Position numbers and translations under genes: made by a program. Positions 6,502-14,149 of a stretch of 40,679 nt of DNA are shown here, piece after piece. The number at the start of each line of letters is the position of its first letter. Position 1 is the stretch's first letter. Source of the stretch: Bacteroidales bacterium (GTDB taxonomy: Bacteria > Bacteroidota > Bacteroidia > Bacteroidales > WCHB1-69); contig JAEETJ010000024.1 of the NCBI GenBank assembly GCA_016290295.1, positions 1 to 40,679 on the forward strand. Direction: 5' to 3'. Under the pieces are notes generated by a model. That model ran no database searches. It was given only the letters and a program-made list of their open reading frames with translations, and had not been told where the DNA came from.

Positions 6502-7599
6502 ATGGATTCTAATTCTATGCGTTTTTATGGTAAAATAGCGGCACATGTGATTTTTTGTGTCATTCTGTTGTTTTTTTTCGGATACAACTGTCGCTTGCGT
6601 CCGGCAGCATATCCAACTTTGTATAAGGAGTATATAACAGGACTCTTTTCCATAGCTGCTATTTATCTCAATTATTGGCTTTTGTTTCCTAAATTATACA
6701 TTCACCGAGAATATAAGACGTACTGGCTTCTTACCTTTTGCAGTGTTGTTTTGTTTACATGTCTGGAAATGCTATTGGTTGGTCCTCAATTACTTGAGAT
6801 GTATTCTAAGCAATTTGATATCACAAAGATAAAGGAATATCTGTTTATGGATACCATATATGTGCTAATTCGTAATGGAGGTTTGGTGCTTTTTGCTTTT
6901 GCCGTCAAAGAGATACTATGGTTGAGAGAACAAAAAGGGGACAAGGAAAGTGTTATTCGAAAACAATACAGCTTATTGGATGTTAAAAACGAAAAACATC
7001 AAACTCTCTTTATCGGCTCCAATGATATTTATTACTGCAATCAAGAGAGAAACAATTCGGTCATACATCTACTGGATGGCACACAATTTATACGCTATTG
7101 CTCCATGAATAGTTTGGAGGAACTGTTGGGCGAAAATGAGTTTATACGAATCTCAAGAAATGTGATTGTACCTATAATTCAAATTTCAAAATGCAATGAA
7201 AACACACTGGAATTGACCAAAACAGAAAATCACACAGAACCGTTAAGCTTCAGAATTGGTGATGCCTATCTGAGTCAAGTGATGAGTAAATTAGAGTTCA
7301 AACAATTAGCGAAAATTGCCAGAAAAGAACAAAGAATTTCCAACACAATTTATTTTGGCAAACAAACTCCGCCAGATGTCCAGGTTTTATTAGAAGAATG
7401 TAACAATAATCCCAAGCTACTGACCGTCTATCATTACATTTCAACCCATACCCATTGCAAAATTGGAGATATTAGCAATGATTGCAAAATATCAAAAGGT
7501 TCTGTCAGCCGTTACTTGGCAAAACTGACAAAATTGAAATTGATTTCGTACAATGGAGCAAAAAAAACTGGCGGCTACAGCGTCGTCAGCCAGGATTAG
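6502..7599 (+). CDS. Membrane-bound LytTR regulator with a C-terminal winged helix
   Basis: The 365-residue product has four predicted membrane segments (about 8-28, 45-64, 74-94, 116-136). A LytTR-type DNA-binding domain follows (about 169-262: IGSNDIYYCNQERN, HLLDGTQFIRYCSMNSLEELL, FIRISRNVIVP). A second helix-turn-helix of winged-helix type closes the protein (about 304-365: LTVYHYISTHTHCKIGDIS, CKISKGSVSRYLAKLTKLKLI, GGYSVV). The family role is transcription control from the membrane without a separate kinase. Carrying two DNA-binding modules is unusual. It is divergent from the lipoprotein/T9SS locus and shares its control region. The last codons lie in a repeat copied at the window's left edge. 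Confidence 0.8.
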   Translation: MDSNSMRFYGKIAAHVIFCVILLFFFGYNCRLRPAAYPTLYKEYITGLFSIAAIYLNYWLLFPKLYIHREYKTYWLLTFCSVVLFTCLEMLLVGPQLLEMYSKQFDITKIKEYLFMDTIYVLIRNGGLVLFAFAVKEILWLREQKGDKESVIRKQYSLLDVKNEKHQTLFIGSNDIYYCNQERNNSVIHLLDGTQFIRYCSMNSLEELLGENEFIRISRNVIVPIIQISKCNENTLELTKTENHTEPLSFRIGDAYLSQVMSKLEFKQLAKIARKEQRISNTIYFGKQTPPDVQVLLEECNNNPKLLTVYHYISTHTHCKIGDISNDCKISKGSVSRYLAKLTKLKLISYNGAKKTGGYSVVSQD

Positions 7600-7762
7600 C
7601 CTGCATACCAATCCATCATCCCGTAATCCTGTAATCAACACTTCTCCCCTCGAGGGCGCAGCCCGAGACTCCCCCATGGACGAAGTCCACTCCCCTTGAG
7701 CGAAGCGAAACTCCCCCTTTTCTTCATTTGCTAATTAACTAATTTGCCAATTTGCTAATTAT
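7548..7762. repeat. Long direct repeat, copy 2 (first copy at 1-213)
   Basis: This copy holds the last 16 codons and stop of the LytTR regulator gene, mini-hairpin array 3 (about 7644-7722) and the TTTGCTAATT-rich tail. The tail phrase CATTTGCTAATTAAC recurs at 178 and 19980. Confidence 0.9.
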
Positions 7763-7768
7763 TTTTCG

Positions 7769-7776
7769 TACTTTTG
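7769..7776 (+). promoter_or_regulatory. -7 box of the kinase/dCMP deaminase pair
   Basis: TACTTTTG is placed 22 bases before the ATG at 7799. The upstream region is the AT-rich tail of the repeat, so the repeat may supply the -33 side (TTTG at 7751-7754). Confidence 0.6.
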
Positions 7777-7798
7777 CACCCTCATAAATAAAAGTGAT

Positions 7799-8359
7799 AT
7801 GATTATCATCGGCATTACCGGAACTTTAGGTGCGGGCAAAGGCACCATCGTGGATTATCTGATTGAAAAACGGCAGTTTCTGCACTACTCGGTGCGCAGC
7901 TACCTGATAGAGGAAGCTGAAAGAAGAGGACTTCCCATCAACCGCGACACTTTTGTGGTGGTGGCCAATGACCTGAGAGCCACCCACTGTCCCTCTTTCA
8001 TCACCGACGAGCTGTTCAAACGTGCCCAGCAAAACGGCCAGAACGCCATCATCGAGAGCATCCGTACTCCAGGTGAGATAGATTCACTACGACAAAAAGG
8101 CAACTTTGTGCTCCTGGCAGTGGATGCCGACCCGAAAGTGCGCTACGAACGCATCGTGGGTCGCAATTCCGAGACCGACCATGTGAGCTTCGAAACCTTC
8201 ATTGAGAACGAACAACGCGAAATGACTTCCACCGATCCCAACAAGCAGAACCTGTCGAAATGCATTCAAATGGCAGACTATACCCTGCAAAACAATGGCG
8301 ATTTCGAGGCCTTGTACCAACAAATTGATGACATCTTAAAACAAATGAATCATGAGTGA
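7799..8359 (+). CDS. P-loop nucleotide/nucleoside-type kinase (dephospho-CoA-kinase-like)
   Basis: The 186-residue protein is a small P-loop phosphotransferase. The Walker A is GTLGAGKGT (residues 7-15), and it has kinase-fold features SVRSYLIEEAERRG, FVVVANDLRATHC and IIESIRTPGEIDSL. A lid-like basic stretch follows (VRYERIVGRNSETDH). The substrate is not shown by the sequence; the fold is that of nucleotide monophosphate and dephospho-CoA kinases. The stop lies inside the next gene (8-base overlap), which encodes a dCMP deaminase. This suggests a role with deoxynucleotides. It is not the canonical coaE by length and motifs, as far as I can judge. Confidence 0.75.
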   Translation: MIIIGITGTLGAGKGTIVDYLIEKRQFLHYSVRSYLIEEAERRGLPINRDTFVVVANDLRATHCPSFITDELFKRAQQNGQNAIIESIRTPGEIDSLRQKGNFVLLAVDADPKVRYERIVGRNSETDHVSFETFIENEQREMTSTDPNKQNLSKCIQMADYTLQNNGDFEALYQQIDDILKQMNHE

Positions 8360-8852
8360 GAATACTGAACCCAAATACATACGACCCTCCTGGGACGAAT
8401 ACTTCATGGAAATCGCCAATACGGTGAGCAAGCGTGCCACCTGCGACCGTGGTCGCAGCGGCTGTGTAGTAGTCCGTGACCGCCAGATACTGGTCACCGG
8501 TTATGTAGGCTCTCCCAAAGGTCTACCCCACTGCGATGAGGTGGGACATCAATTCAAGCGCACAGTCCACGAAGACGGCACCGTCACCGAGCATTGTGTA
8601 CGCACGGTACATGCTGAGCAGAACGCCATCTGCCAGGCCGCTAAATTAGGCATTTCCTTGGATGGCGCCACTTTATACTGCCGCATGACCCCCTGCCGTG
8701 TATGCGCCATGCTGATTATCAACTGTGGCATCAAGCGCGTGGTATGCGAGAGAAAATACCATGCCGGTGCCGAATCGGAAGAGATGTTCAAGATTGCCGG
8801 GGTTCAACTGGACTTTTTCTCAGAAGAAGTTGTGAAATACGACAGACAATAA
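8352..8852 (+). CDS. Deoxycytidylate (dCMP) deaminase
   Basis: The enzyme converts dCMP to dUMP, feeding thymidylate synthesis. The 166-residue protein has the zinc and catalytic motifs HAE (87-89) and PCRVC (114-118), plus the dCMP-deaminase features SGCVVVRDRQILVTGYVGSP and CDEVGH near residue 61. The long insert between them (KRTVHEDGTVTEHCVRTVHAEQNAI) is typical of the ComEB/dCMP deaminase group and not of cytidine or tRNA-adenosine deaminases. It overlaps the preceding kinase gene by 8 bases, so translation is probably coupled. It is followed by a palindrome and a bidirectional terminator. Confidence 0.9.
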   Translation: MSENTEPKYIRPSWDEYFMEIANTVSKRATCDRGRSGCVVVRDRQILVTGYVGSPKGLPHCDEVGHQFKRTVHEDGTVTEHCVRTVHAEQNAICQAAKLGISLDGATLYCRMTPCRVCAMLIINCGIKRVVCERKYHAGAESEEMFKIAGVQLDFFSEEVVKYDRQ

Positions 8853-8865
8853 TTCCACAATAATT

Positions 8866-8893
8866 GTAGGGCTGTCATATCATGGCAGCCTCA
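8866..8893. repeat. Degenerate GTAG palindrome
   Basis: GTAGGGCTGTCATAT is followed by CATGGCAGCC, an imperfect inverted repeat (GGCTGTCAT/ATGGCAGCC with one wobble). It is placed just after a stop codon, like the palindromes at 16842, 23908 and 38321. Confidence 0.55.
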
Positions 8894-8912
8894 TAATATG
8901 AACACAATAGAC

Positions 8913-8945
8913 ATAAAAAAAGGCGACCAATTGGCCGCCTTTTTC
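8913..8945. terminator. Bidirectional terminator between the convergent deaminase and C1 peptidase genes
   Basis: The stem GGCGACCAA/TTGGCCGCC is flanked by A7 on the left and T6 on the right, so it works in both directions. Confidence 0.9.
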
Positions 8946-8949
8946 GGTA

Positions 8950-10185
8950 TTATTTGATACCTAATTTCTTTTTGATTTCTTTTGGGATACCATTTTTGTG
9001 CACCATGATATTCATGGTTTTGTAGCGGACGTATGCCTTGCTGGCATAGAACATACCATCATATTTATAAACCTTGCCCCAGCTGTTCTTTACCAGATAG
9101 TATTCATTTCCAGCTTGATCTTTGGCTTTACCGTAAATCAGCATACCATGGTCATCGGTAGTTTCCCAGTTATCGAAAGCCAATTGGCGCTCCTCTTGGG
9201 TAACCCAACGCTGCGGTGTGGGATGTTCGTAAGCCTCTTTAGCACGGTCGGTCTTGCTCAAACCAGTCCAATGAGCCATGTCGCTGCCACCATTGTCGGT
9301 ACTTGAAGCATCCAAGTCGGGCAATACAGCAAAACCTTCACGGATACCTTTGCGGAAGCCTTCCTCGCTGACATCAGCACCCCATGCGATGGTGTAGCCA
9401 TTGTCAACAGCATAGTCAAAAATTTCCATCATCTCATCCAAAGGCACATTGTAGCACTGAGCCCAACGCCAGTTGTCCTGGATTTCTAACACAAACTTCT
9501 CGTAGAAAGGATGATGCGTGTAAGAAGTAATAGAAATATAATCATCAGGATTCAAACCCAGAGAATTGTAGAATGACATGGGAGTATAAGTAACACCATT
9601 ATACACGAAACTTTCGGGACGTTTGCCCAAATAAACATCGTGTACAGCTTCGATAGCTTTTACCCACAACACTTCATTCTTCTTGTTGCATTGCAAAGAT
9701 TTGTGGTCACCTGTAGCGATAGCTTTCACGATAGCGTCGCTGATAGCGGACAATTCACCGTGTTTGGAAAGACTGTCACCATACATAGCACCCGGACGCA
9801 TTTCAGCTTCTGGCACCAAACCGAAAGTCTTCATACCATAAATCACATCGTAGAAAGAACCGCCTTGTGAGAAAGAAACATCACCGTGGGTACGGACAGC
9901 GGCTTTGGCACGATCGATGTAAGTGTTGTGTACAATGTACATTTCAGAAAGGTCATATTCACCTTTGCCCATACGGAGCAATTCGGCTTCGATGAAGCCC
10001 AAACCTGAGTAGCACCAGCAGGTACCAGCACGGGCCTGGTCTTTCACTGATGTGACAGGGATTTCCTTCAGGTTAGTGAATACATAACCTTCTTTTTTCT
10101 CTTCTTTTTTGGCTTCGTTCTGAGCGAAAACCATGCCGCTGCAAAGCAGTGCGGCCATCGTAAGGAGGGAAACTAATTTTTTCAT
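8950..10185 (-). CDS. Exported C1 (papain-like) peptidase, aminopeptidase C / bleomycin-hydrolase type
   Basis: This is a cysteine peptidase. The 411 residues start with a signal peptide (about 1-21, VFAQ), so it acts in the periplasm, unlike cytosolic PepC. The active site is complete: oxyanion Gln50, Cys56 in QARAGTCWCYS, His346 in DDHGMLIYG and Asn367 in KNSWG. The order and long middle segment (SQGGSFYDVIYGMKTFGLVPE, TSYTHHPFYEKF) match the bleomycin-hydrolase branch. The C-terminus is GIPKEIKKKLGIK, not the sorting domain of T9SS cargo. It shares a terminator with the convergent deaminase gene. Confidence 0.9.
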   Translation of the reverse strand: MKKLVSLLTMAALLCSGMVFAQNEAKKEEKKEGYVFTNLKEIPVTSVKDQARAGTCWCYSGLGFIEAELLRMGKGEYDLSEMYIVHNTYIDRAKAAVRTHGDVSFSQGGSFYDVIYGMKTFGLVPEAEMRPGAMYGDSLSKHGELSAISDAIVKAIATGDHKSLQCNKKNEVLWVKAIEAVHDVYLGKRPESFVYNGVTYTPMSFYNSLGLNPDDYISITSYTHHPFYEKFVLEIQDNWRWAQCYNVPLDEMMEIFDYAVDNGYTIAWGADVSEEGFRKGIREGFAVLPDLDASSTDNGGSDMAHWTGLSKTDRAKEAYEHPTPQRWVTQEERQLAFDNWETTDDHGMLIYGKAKDQAGNEYYLVKNSWGKVYKYDGMFYASKAYVRYKTMNIMVHKNGIPKEIKKKLGIK

Positions 10186-10219
10186 TTCAAATACTAAATT
10201 TGATTAAACATAATATGAA

Positions 10220-11263
10220 TTAGAATTTTCTTCTGACCAAGTCACACAGAGCCAAATAAGCCGATGAGGTGGAATCCCAGAAATACTGTTTTTTCAGGCC
10301 TTCCATGATGTCAAAGGCTTCTTCAATATTCTCGCAATTGTTCAAAGTTTGAATAGCTCTGCTGAATTCTTCACTTTTATTTTTAAATAACTCTCTGATA
10401 AACAAAAACTTATCATTGATAGACATGGCTTTTGTCAAATCCGCGATTTTGGTCTGCTGGAACTTATCACCGAGGTCTTGCTTCTGCTCATTAAACAAGT
10501 CGTTCAGTGAGCGTTGCTGGGGCTTAACGGGTTCCTCAGGCTTAACCTCAGGCTTAATCTCTACTTTGGGTTCGGGCTTCGGCTCGGGTGCAGGTTCTAC
10601 AACCGGCTCTGGTGCAGGCTTCGGCTCCGGTTCAGGAATAACAGCTTCAACCACTTTTTCAGGCTCGGGCTCGGGTTCGGGTTCCGAGATTTCTGAAATC
10701 TCAGAAACAAAACTTTCAACTACTTTTTCCAGTTTGGGTTCTGGCTCAGGCACTGGTTCCACAACTGGTTTTGGCTCAGGCATTGGTTCAGCAAACAATT
10801 CCGGTTCTTTATGGGCGGGCTTTTGCTCAACAGTGGCTTGAGATATATCTTTGATGAACTCCAAAATATCAGTATCCATTTCCTCTTCTTCAGCTTCATT
10901 TTGGACAGGTTCTTCAGTTATTTGCACCGGTGTCTCCACTACTTTTGAAGCTGGAATATTTTCTTCAATTTTTATTTTTTCAGTCGGAATTTCCGAATCT
11001 TGTTCCTCCAAAATTGGTTCTTCTTCTTTCTTTTCCTCTACTTTTTCTGCTATTGGGGCAAGCTTTGGTTCTTCCTTTGTTTCTGTCTGATTATCAGTTT
11101 TTTGCAACTCTTCATCAACTGGACTTTGCAACACCGTCAAATAAGCTTCCCTTAAATTCTGGAGGAGAATATCCTTGTCAATTTGAGAAAAACCAGTTCC
11201 ATTATTTTTGATAAGCAAAAGATTTTCAATTATTTGCTCCAAAGATTCGTTAATGTTCCGCAT
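10220..11263 (-). CDS. Glu/Pro-rich protein with a conserved helical C-terminus, function unknown
   Basis: I do not recognise a functional family. The 347-residue protein has a helical N-terminus (about 1-45, [20 protein letters not shown]). A long acidic low-complexity middle follows (about 55-240) with runs such as [13 protein letters not shown] and [14 protein letters not shown]-terminal helical domain closes it (about 245-347: [61 protein letters not shown]). There is no signal peptide or membrane segment, so it is probably cytoplasmic. The middle is likely a flexible linker. It is divergent from tdk. Domains of the C-terminal kind are common but uncharacterised in Bacteroidota. Confidence 0.75.
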   Translation of the reverse strand: MRNINESLEQIIENLLLIKNNGTGFSQIDKDILLQNLREAYLTVLQSPVDEELQKTDNQTETKEEPKLAPIAEKVEEKKEEEPILEEQDSEIPTEKIKIEENIPASKVVETPVQITEEPVQNEAEEEEMDTDILEFIKDISQATVEQKPAHKEPELFAEPMPEPKPVVEPVPEPEPKLEKVVESFVSEISEISEPEPEPEPEKVVEAVIPEPEPKPAPEPVVEPAPEPKPEPKVEIKPEVKPEEPVKPQQRSLNDLFNEQKQDLGDKFQQTKIADLTKAMSINDKFLFIRELFKNKSEEFSRAIQTLNNCENIEEAFDIMEGLKKQYFWDSTSSAYLALCDLVRRKF

Positions 11264-11303
11264 AATTAATTTCTTTAAGCCGAAAATATCCCGATAAATT
11301 TAC

Positions 11304-11311
11304 TAATTTTG
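11304..11311 (+). promoter_or_regulatory. -7 box of tdk
   Basis: TAATTTTG lies in the 104-bp gap between the divergent E/P-rich gene and tdk, which gives a leader of about 50 nt. Confidence 0.55.
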
Positions 11312-11367
11312 CCTTTTGAAAAAGTGTGTAAAAATACAAAAATAATCAATATCAAAACACGATAAAA

Positions 11368-11973
11368 ATGTTTTTAGAAAGTAAGGCAAGCAGAAGTAAA
11401 AACAAAGGGTGGATAGAGGTGATCTGCGGCTCTATGTTTTCGGGGAAAACCGAAGAATTATTACGAAGAATCCGAAGGGCCACTTTTGCGCATCAAAAAA
11501 TAGAATTATTCAAACCAGCTATAGATGTGCGTTACGACGAAAACGATGTCGTTTCGCATGATGAGACCTCCATGGTTTCAACTCCCGTGCACAACTCCTC
11601 TGAGATATTGCTTTATGTGAACATGGAAACCGTCGAGGTGGTGGGCATTGATGAGGTCCAGTTCTTTGACGAAGGCATTGTTGATGTGTGTAACCAACTG
11701 GCTTCCTGCGGAATACGTGTCATTGTAGCAGGACTTGACATGGACTATTTAGGCAAGCCTTTCGGACCGATGCCGCAACTGATGGCAGTGGCTGAATACG
11801 TATCTAAAGTTCATGCCATTTGCACCCGTTGCGGCGATTTGGCACAATACTCCCACCGCATTGTCCATGGCGACAAGCAAGTGATGCTGGGAGAAAAAGA
11901 GAGTTACGAGCCGCTGTGCAGACACTGCTATAATGAGGTTACAGGGGTCAGGGGACAGGGGACAGATGATTAA
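11368..11973 (+). CDS. tdk: Thymidine kinase, type II
   Basis: The enzyme salvages thymidine to dTMP with ATP. The 201-residue protein has Walker A GSMFSGKT (about 21-28), the DE-containing Walker [11 protein letters not shown] (about 89-98), the lasso-region substrate loop [10 protein letters not shown] and zinc-binding cysteines CTRCGD and CRHCYN. The family normally ends shortly after the second zinc pair. Here the last 11 residues ([11 protein letters not shown]) are encoded by GGGGACA-type simple repeat DNA running into the intergenic region, so the tail looks like a recent repeat-derived extension. It has its own promoter. Confidence 0.95.
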   Translation: MFLESKASRSKNKGWIEVICGSMFSGKTEELLRRIRRATFAHQKIELFKPAIDVRYDENDVVSHDETSMVSTPVHNSSEILLYVNMETVEVVGIDEVQFFDEGIVDVCNQLASCGIRVIVAGLDMDYLGKPFGPMPQLMAVAEYVSKVHAICTRCGDLAQYSHRIVHGDKQVMLGEKESYEPLCRHCYNEVTGVRGQGTDD

Positions 11974-12086
11974 GAATTAAGAATTAAAAACTAAGAACTA
12001 AGAACAATTCAACAATTCAACAGTTCAACAATTCAACATTCTTAACTTAATTGGCACATTAGCACATTGATAATTGGCACATTGAA
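11939..12086. repeat. Simple-sequence repeat tract
   Basis: The tract holds, in series, CAGGGGA-type units (11943-11966, inside the tdk 3' end), TTAAGAA and CTAAGAA units, five CAATTCAA-type units (about 12004-12041), and TTGGCACATT/TAGCACATT units to 12084. These short phrases grow by slippage. No gene or RNA is visible. Confidence 0.75.
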
Positions 12087-12094
12087 AAAATTTG

Positions 12095-12102
12095 TATCTT
12101 TG
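12095..12102 (+). promoter_or_regulatory. -7 box of the CCG-domain gene
   Basis: TATCTTTG lies 19 bases before the ATG at 12122. A TTGG at about 12074-12077 may serve as the -33 element, contributed by the simple repeat. Confidence 0.65.
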
Positions 12103-12121
12103 CAGGTTAAAAAAATAAATC

Positions 12122-12859
12122 ATGGCAGACCAAGGCAATCATGTTAATTTGTTCATTCCCTGTGAAATGGATTTGTTCAGTCCCTCTGTGGCACAGAGTG
12201 TTGTGCATTTGCTGGAGAAATTAAGACTTGAGGTGCATTACAATGCTGAACAGACCTGTTGCGGACGGTGTTTTTATTTCTCCGGAGAAGTTGAAACCGC
12301 CAAAGAACTGGGTGCAAAAATGATGTCCGAGTATGATGGCTCCAAATTTCCTTTGGTCATTCCCTCCGCTGCATGTGCCGGATTTATCCGCAAGTATTAC
12401 GGCCAGTTGCTCACCAATATCAGTGTGGTCAATGATTTGAAAAACTTCGTGACCAACACATACGAATTATGCGACTTTATTGTCAACCAGCTGGGTGTGT
12501 CCAATTTGAACAATCACTTTCCGCAAAGAGTTTTCTACTTTAAGTCGTGTGCGGCCCGCAACATGTACGAAATGCAAGACGAAGCGGAAATCCTGCTGAA
12601 AAACACAAAAGGTCTGGAATTGCTGACAGATTCTGAGATGAACGAATGCTGCTCCGCCAATGGGCGTTTTTCGGTCATCAACCCAGAAGCATCAGACCAC
12701 ATGATAGAAAAAATCGTAACCAAAATTTATTCCATGGGTGCTCAATATGTCACCTCCACAGACATCAACTGCCTGCAGCATCTTGACGCCTTCATACAAT
12801 CAAAAGGCATGGGACTTGAGGTAATCCACATTGCCGACATTCTCAACGCCGAAGAATAA
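12122..12859 (+). CDS. CCG-domain protein, LutA/YkgE-like
   Basis: The 245-residue protein has the two cysteine-rich CCG modules of the LutA/heterodisulfide-reductase-D family: IPCEMDLFSP with QTCCGRCFYFSGE (about 13-55), and FYFKSCAARNMY with ECCSANGRFS (about 138-182). A segment VIPSAACAGFIRKYY lies between them. In LutABC-type lactate oxidation the LutA partner binds Fe-S clusters together with LutB and LutC. Neither is visible here. The second CCG differs from LutA in reading ECCSANG where LutA usually has CCGFGG. The role is therefore electron transfer or organic-acid oxidation by family inference only. It lies 15 bp before serS and may be co-transcribed. Confidence 0.8.
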   Translation: MADQGNHVNLFIPCEMDLFSPSVAQSVVHLLEKLRLEVHYNAEQTCCGRCFYFSGEVETAKELGAKMMSEYDGSKFPLVIPSAACAGFIRKYYGQLLTNISVVNDLKNFVTNTYELCDFIVNQLGVSNLNNHFPQRVFYFKSCAARNMYEMQDEAEILLKNTKGLELLTDSEMNECCSANGRFSVINPEASDHMIEKIVTKIYSMGAQYVTSTDINCLQHLDAFIQSKGMGLEVIHIADILNAEE

Positions 12860-12874
12860 AAAACTATCGCTACT

Positions 12875-14149
12875 ATGTTACAGATTCAATTAATCCGCGA
12901 AAATCCGCAATTTGTAATCGATCGTCTGAAAGTAAAGCATTTTGATGCTGAACAGATTATAGCTGAAATCACACAGTTGGATGTCGATATCAGACAGAAC
13001 AAGAAAACCCTTGATGACAACCTGATGGAGCAGAAGAAATTGTCTGCCGAAATCGGAAAATTATTCAAGGAAGGCAAAGCCGCCGAAGCCGCTGACATGA
13101 AAAAGCGCATCGCTGAACTGAAAGAGGTGGAAAAACAGCTGCAAACCAAAGTGGCCGAAGCCGCTGATGAAATCCAGAACAGACTGTTTCTGATGCCCAA
13201 TTTGCCTCATAGCTCTGTTCCAGAAGGCAAAACCGCCGAAGACAATGAAATCGTTTATACCGAAGGCGATGCCTCCAACTTCGACTACGACGCCCTGCCC
13301 CACTGGGAATTAGTGAAGAAATACGATATCATTGATTTTGATTTAGGATGCAAAATCACAGGAGCAGGTTTCCCCGTTTACAAGGGAAAAGGTGCTCGCA
13401 TCCAAAGAGCCCTAATAGACTTCTTCTTAGATGAGGCTGTTAAACACGGATTCACTGAAATCCAGCCGCCATATATGGTGAATGAAGCTTCCGCTTACGG
13501 CACAGGACAGTTGCCAGACAAGGAAGGCCAGATGTATCACTGCGAAGTAGATGACTTCTATTTGATTCCCACCGCCGAGGTTCCTATCACCAACATTTAT
13601 CGGGATGTTATTCTGAAAGAAAGCGACTTCCCCATCAAAAACTGTGGTTATTCTGCCTGTTTCCGTCGCGAGGCTGGCTCGTATGGCAAGGATGTCCGCG
13701 GCCTGAACCGTCTGCATCAGTTCGACAAAGTGGAAATCGTTGTCATTGAACATCCAGACCGTTCTTACGAAACCCTGGAGAAAATGAAAACCTACGCCAT
13801 GTCGCTGCTGACCAAACTCGGATTGCCCTTCAGAGTGTTGCGTCTTTGCGGTGGTGACATCAGCTTCACCTCAGCACTTACTTTCGACTTGGAAGTTTAT
13901 TCCAAAGCACAACAACGTTGGCTGGAAGTAAGCTCTGTCTCCAATTTTGAAAGCTTCCAAGCCAACCGTCTCAAATTGAGATTCAAAGATGAAGCCACAG
14001 GCAAAATGAGATTGGCACATACCCTCAATGGTAGCGCCTTGGCTCTTCCCCGTGTGTTGGCTGCTTTACTCGAAAACAACCAAACCGAAAAAGGTATCAT
14101 TGTGCCCGAAGTGCTTAGAAAATATACGGGCTTCGATATGATTGACTAA
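12875..14149 (+). CDS. serS: Seryl-tRNA synthetase
   Basis: The enzyme charges tRNA-Ser and tRNA-Sec-type tRNAs with serine. The 424 residues are full length. There is an N-terminal antiparallel coiled-coil arm (about 25-105, rich in K/E/A), then the class II catalytic core. Motif 2 is FRREAGSYGKDVRGLNRLHQFDKVEI, and motif 3 is LNGSALALPRVLAALLENNQ near the end. The TAEVPITN serine-binding segment is present near residue 232. The stop overlaps the next start as TAATG, indicating coupling with the TPR gene. Confidence 0.97.
   Translation: MLQIQLIRENPQFVIDRLKVKHFDAEQIIAEITQLDVDIRQNKKTLDDNLMEQKKLSAEIGKLFKEGKAAEAADMKKRIAELKEVEKQLQTKVAEAADEIQNRLFLMPNLPHSSVPEGKTAEDNEIVYTEGDASNFDYDALPHWELVKKYDIIDFDLGCKITGAGFPVYKGKGARIQRALIDFFLDEAVKHGFTEIQPPYMVNEASAYGTGQLPDKEGQMYHCEVDDFYLIPTAEVPITNIYRDVILKESDFPIKNCGYSACFRREAGSYGKDVRGLNRLHQFDKVEIVVIEHPDRSYETLEKMKTYAMSLLTKLGLPFRVLRLCGGDISFTSALTFDLEVYSKAQQRWLEVSSVSNFESFQANRLKLRFKDEATGKMRLAHTLNGSALALPRVLAALLENNQTEKGIIVPEVLRKYTGFDMID

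Noticed and set aside
10416-10841. Gly/Ser-rich 141-residue frame on the plus strand
   Set aside because: It is the antisense reading of the EPEPEP repeats in the minus-strand gene.
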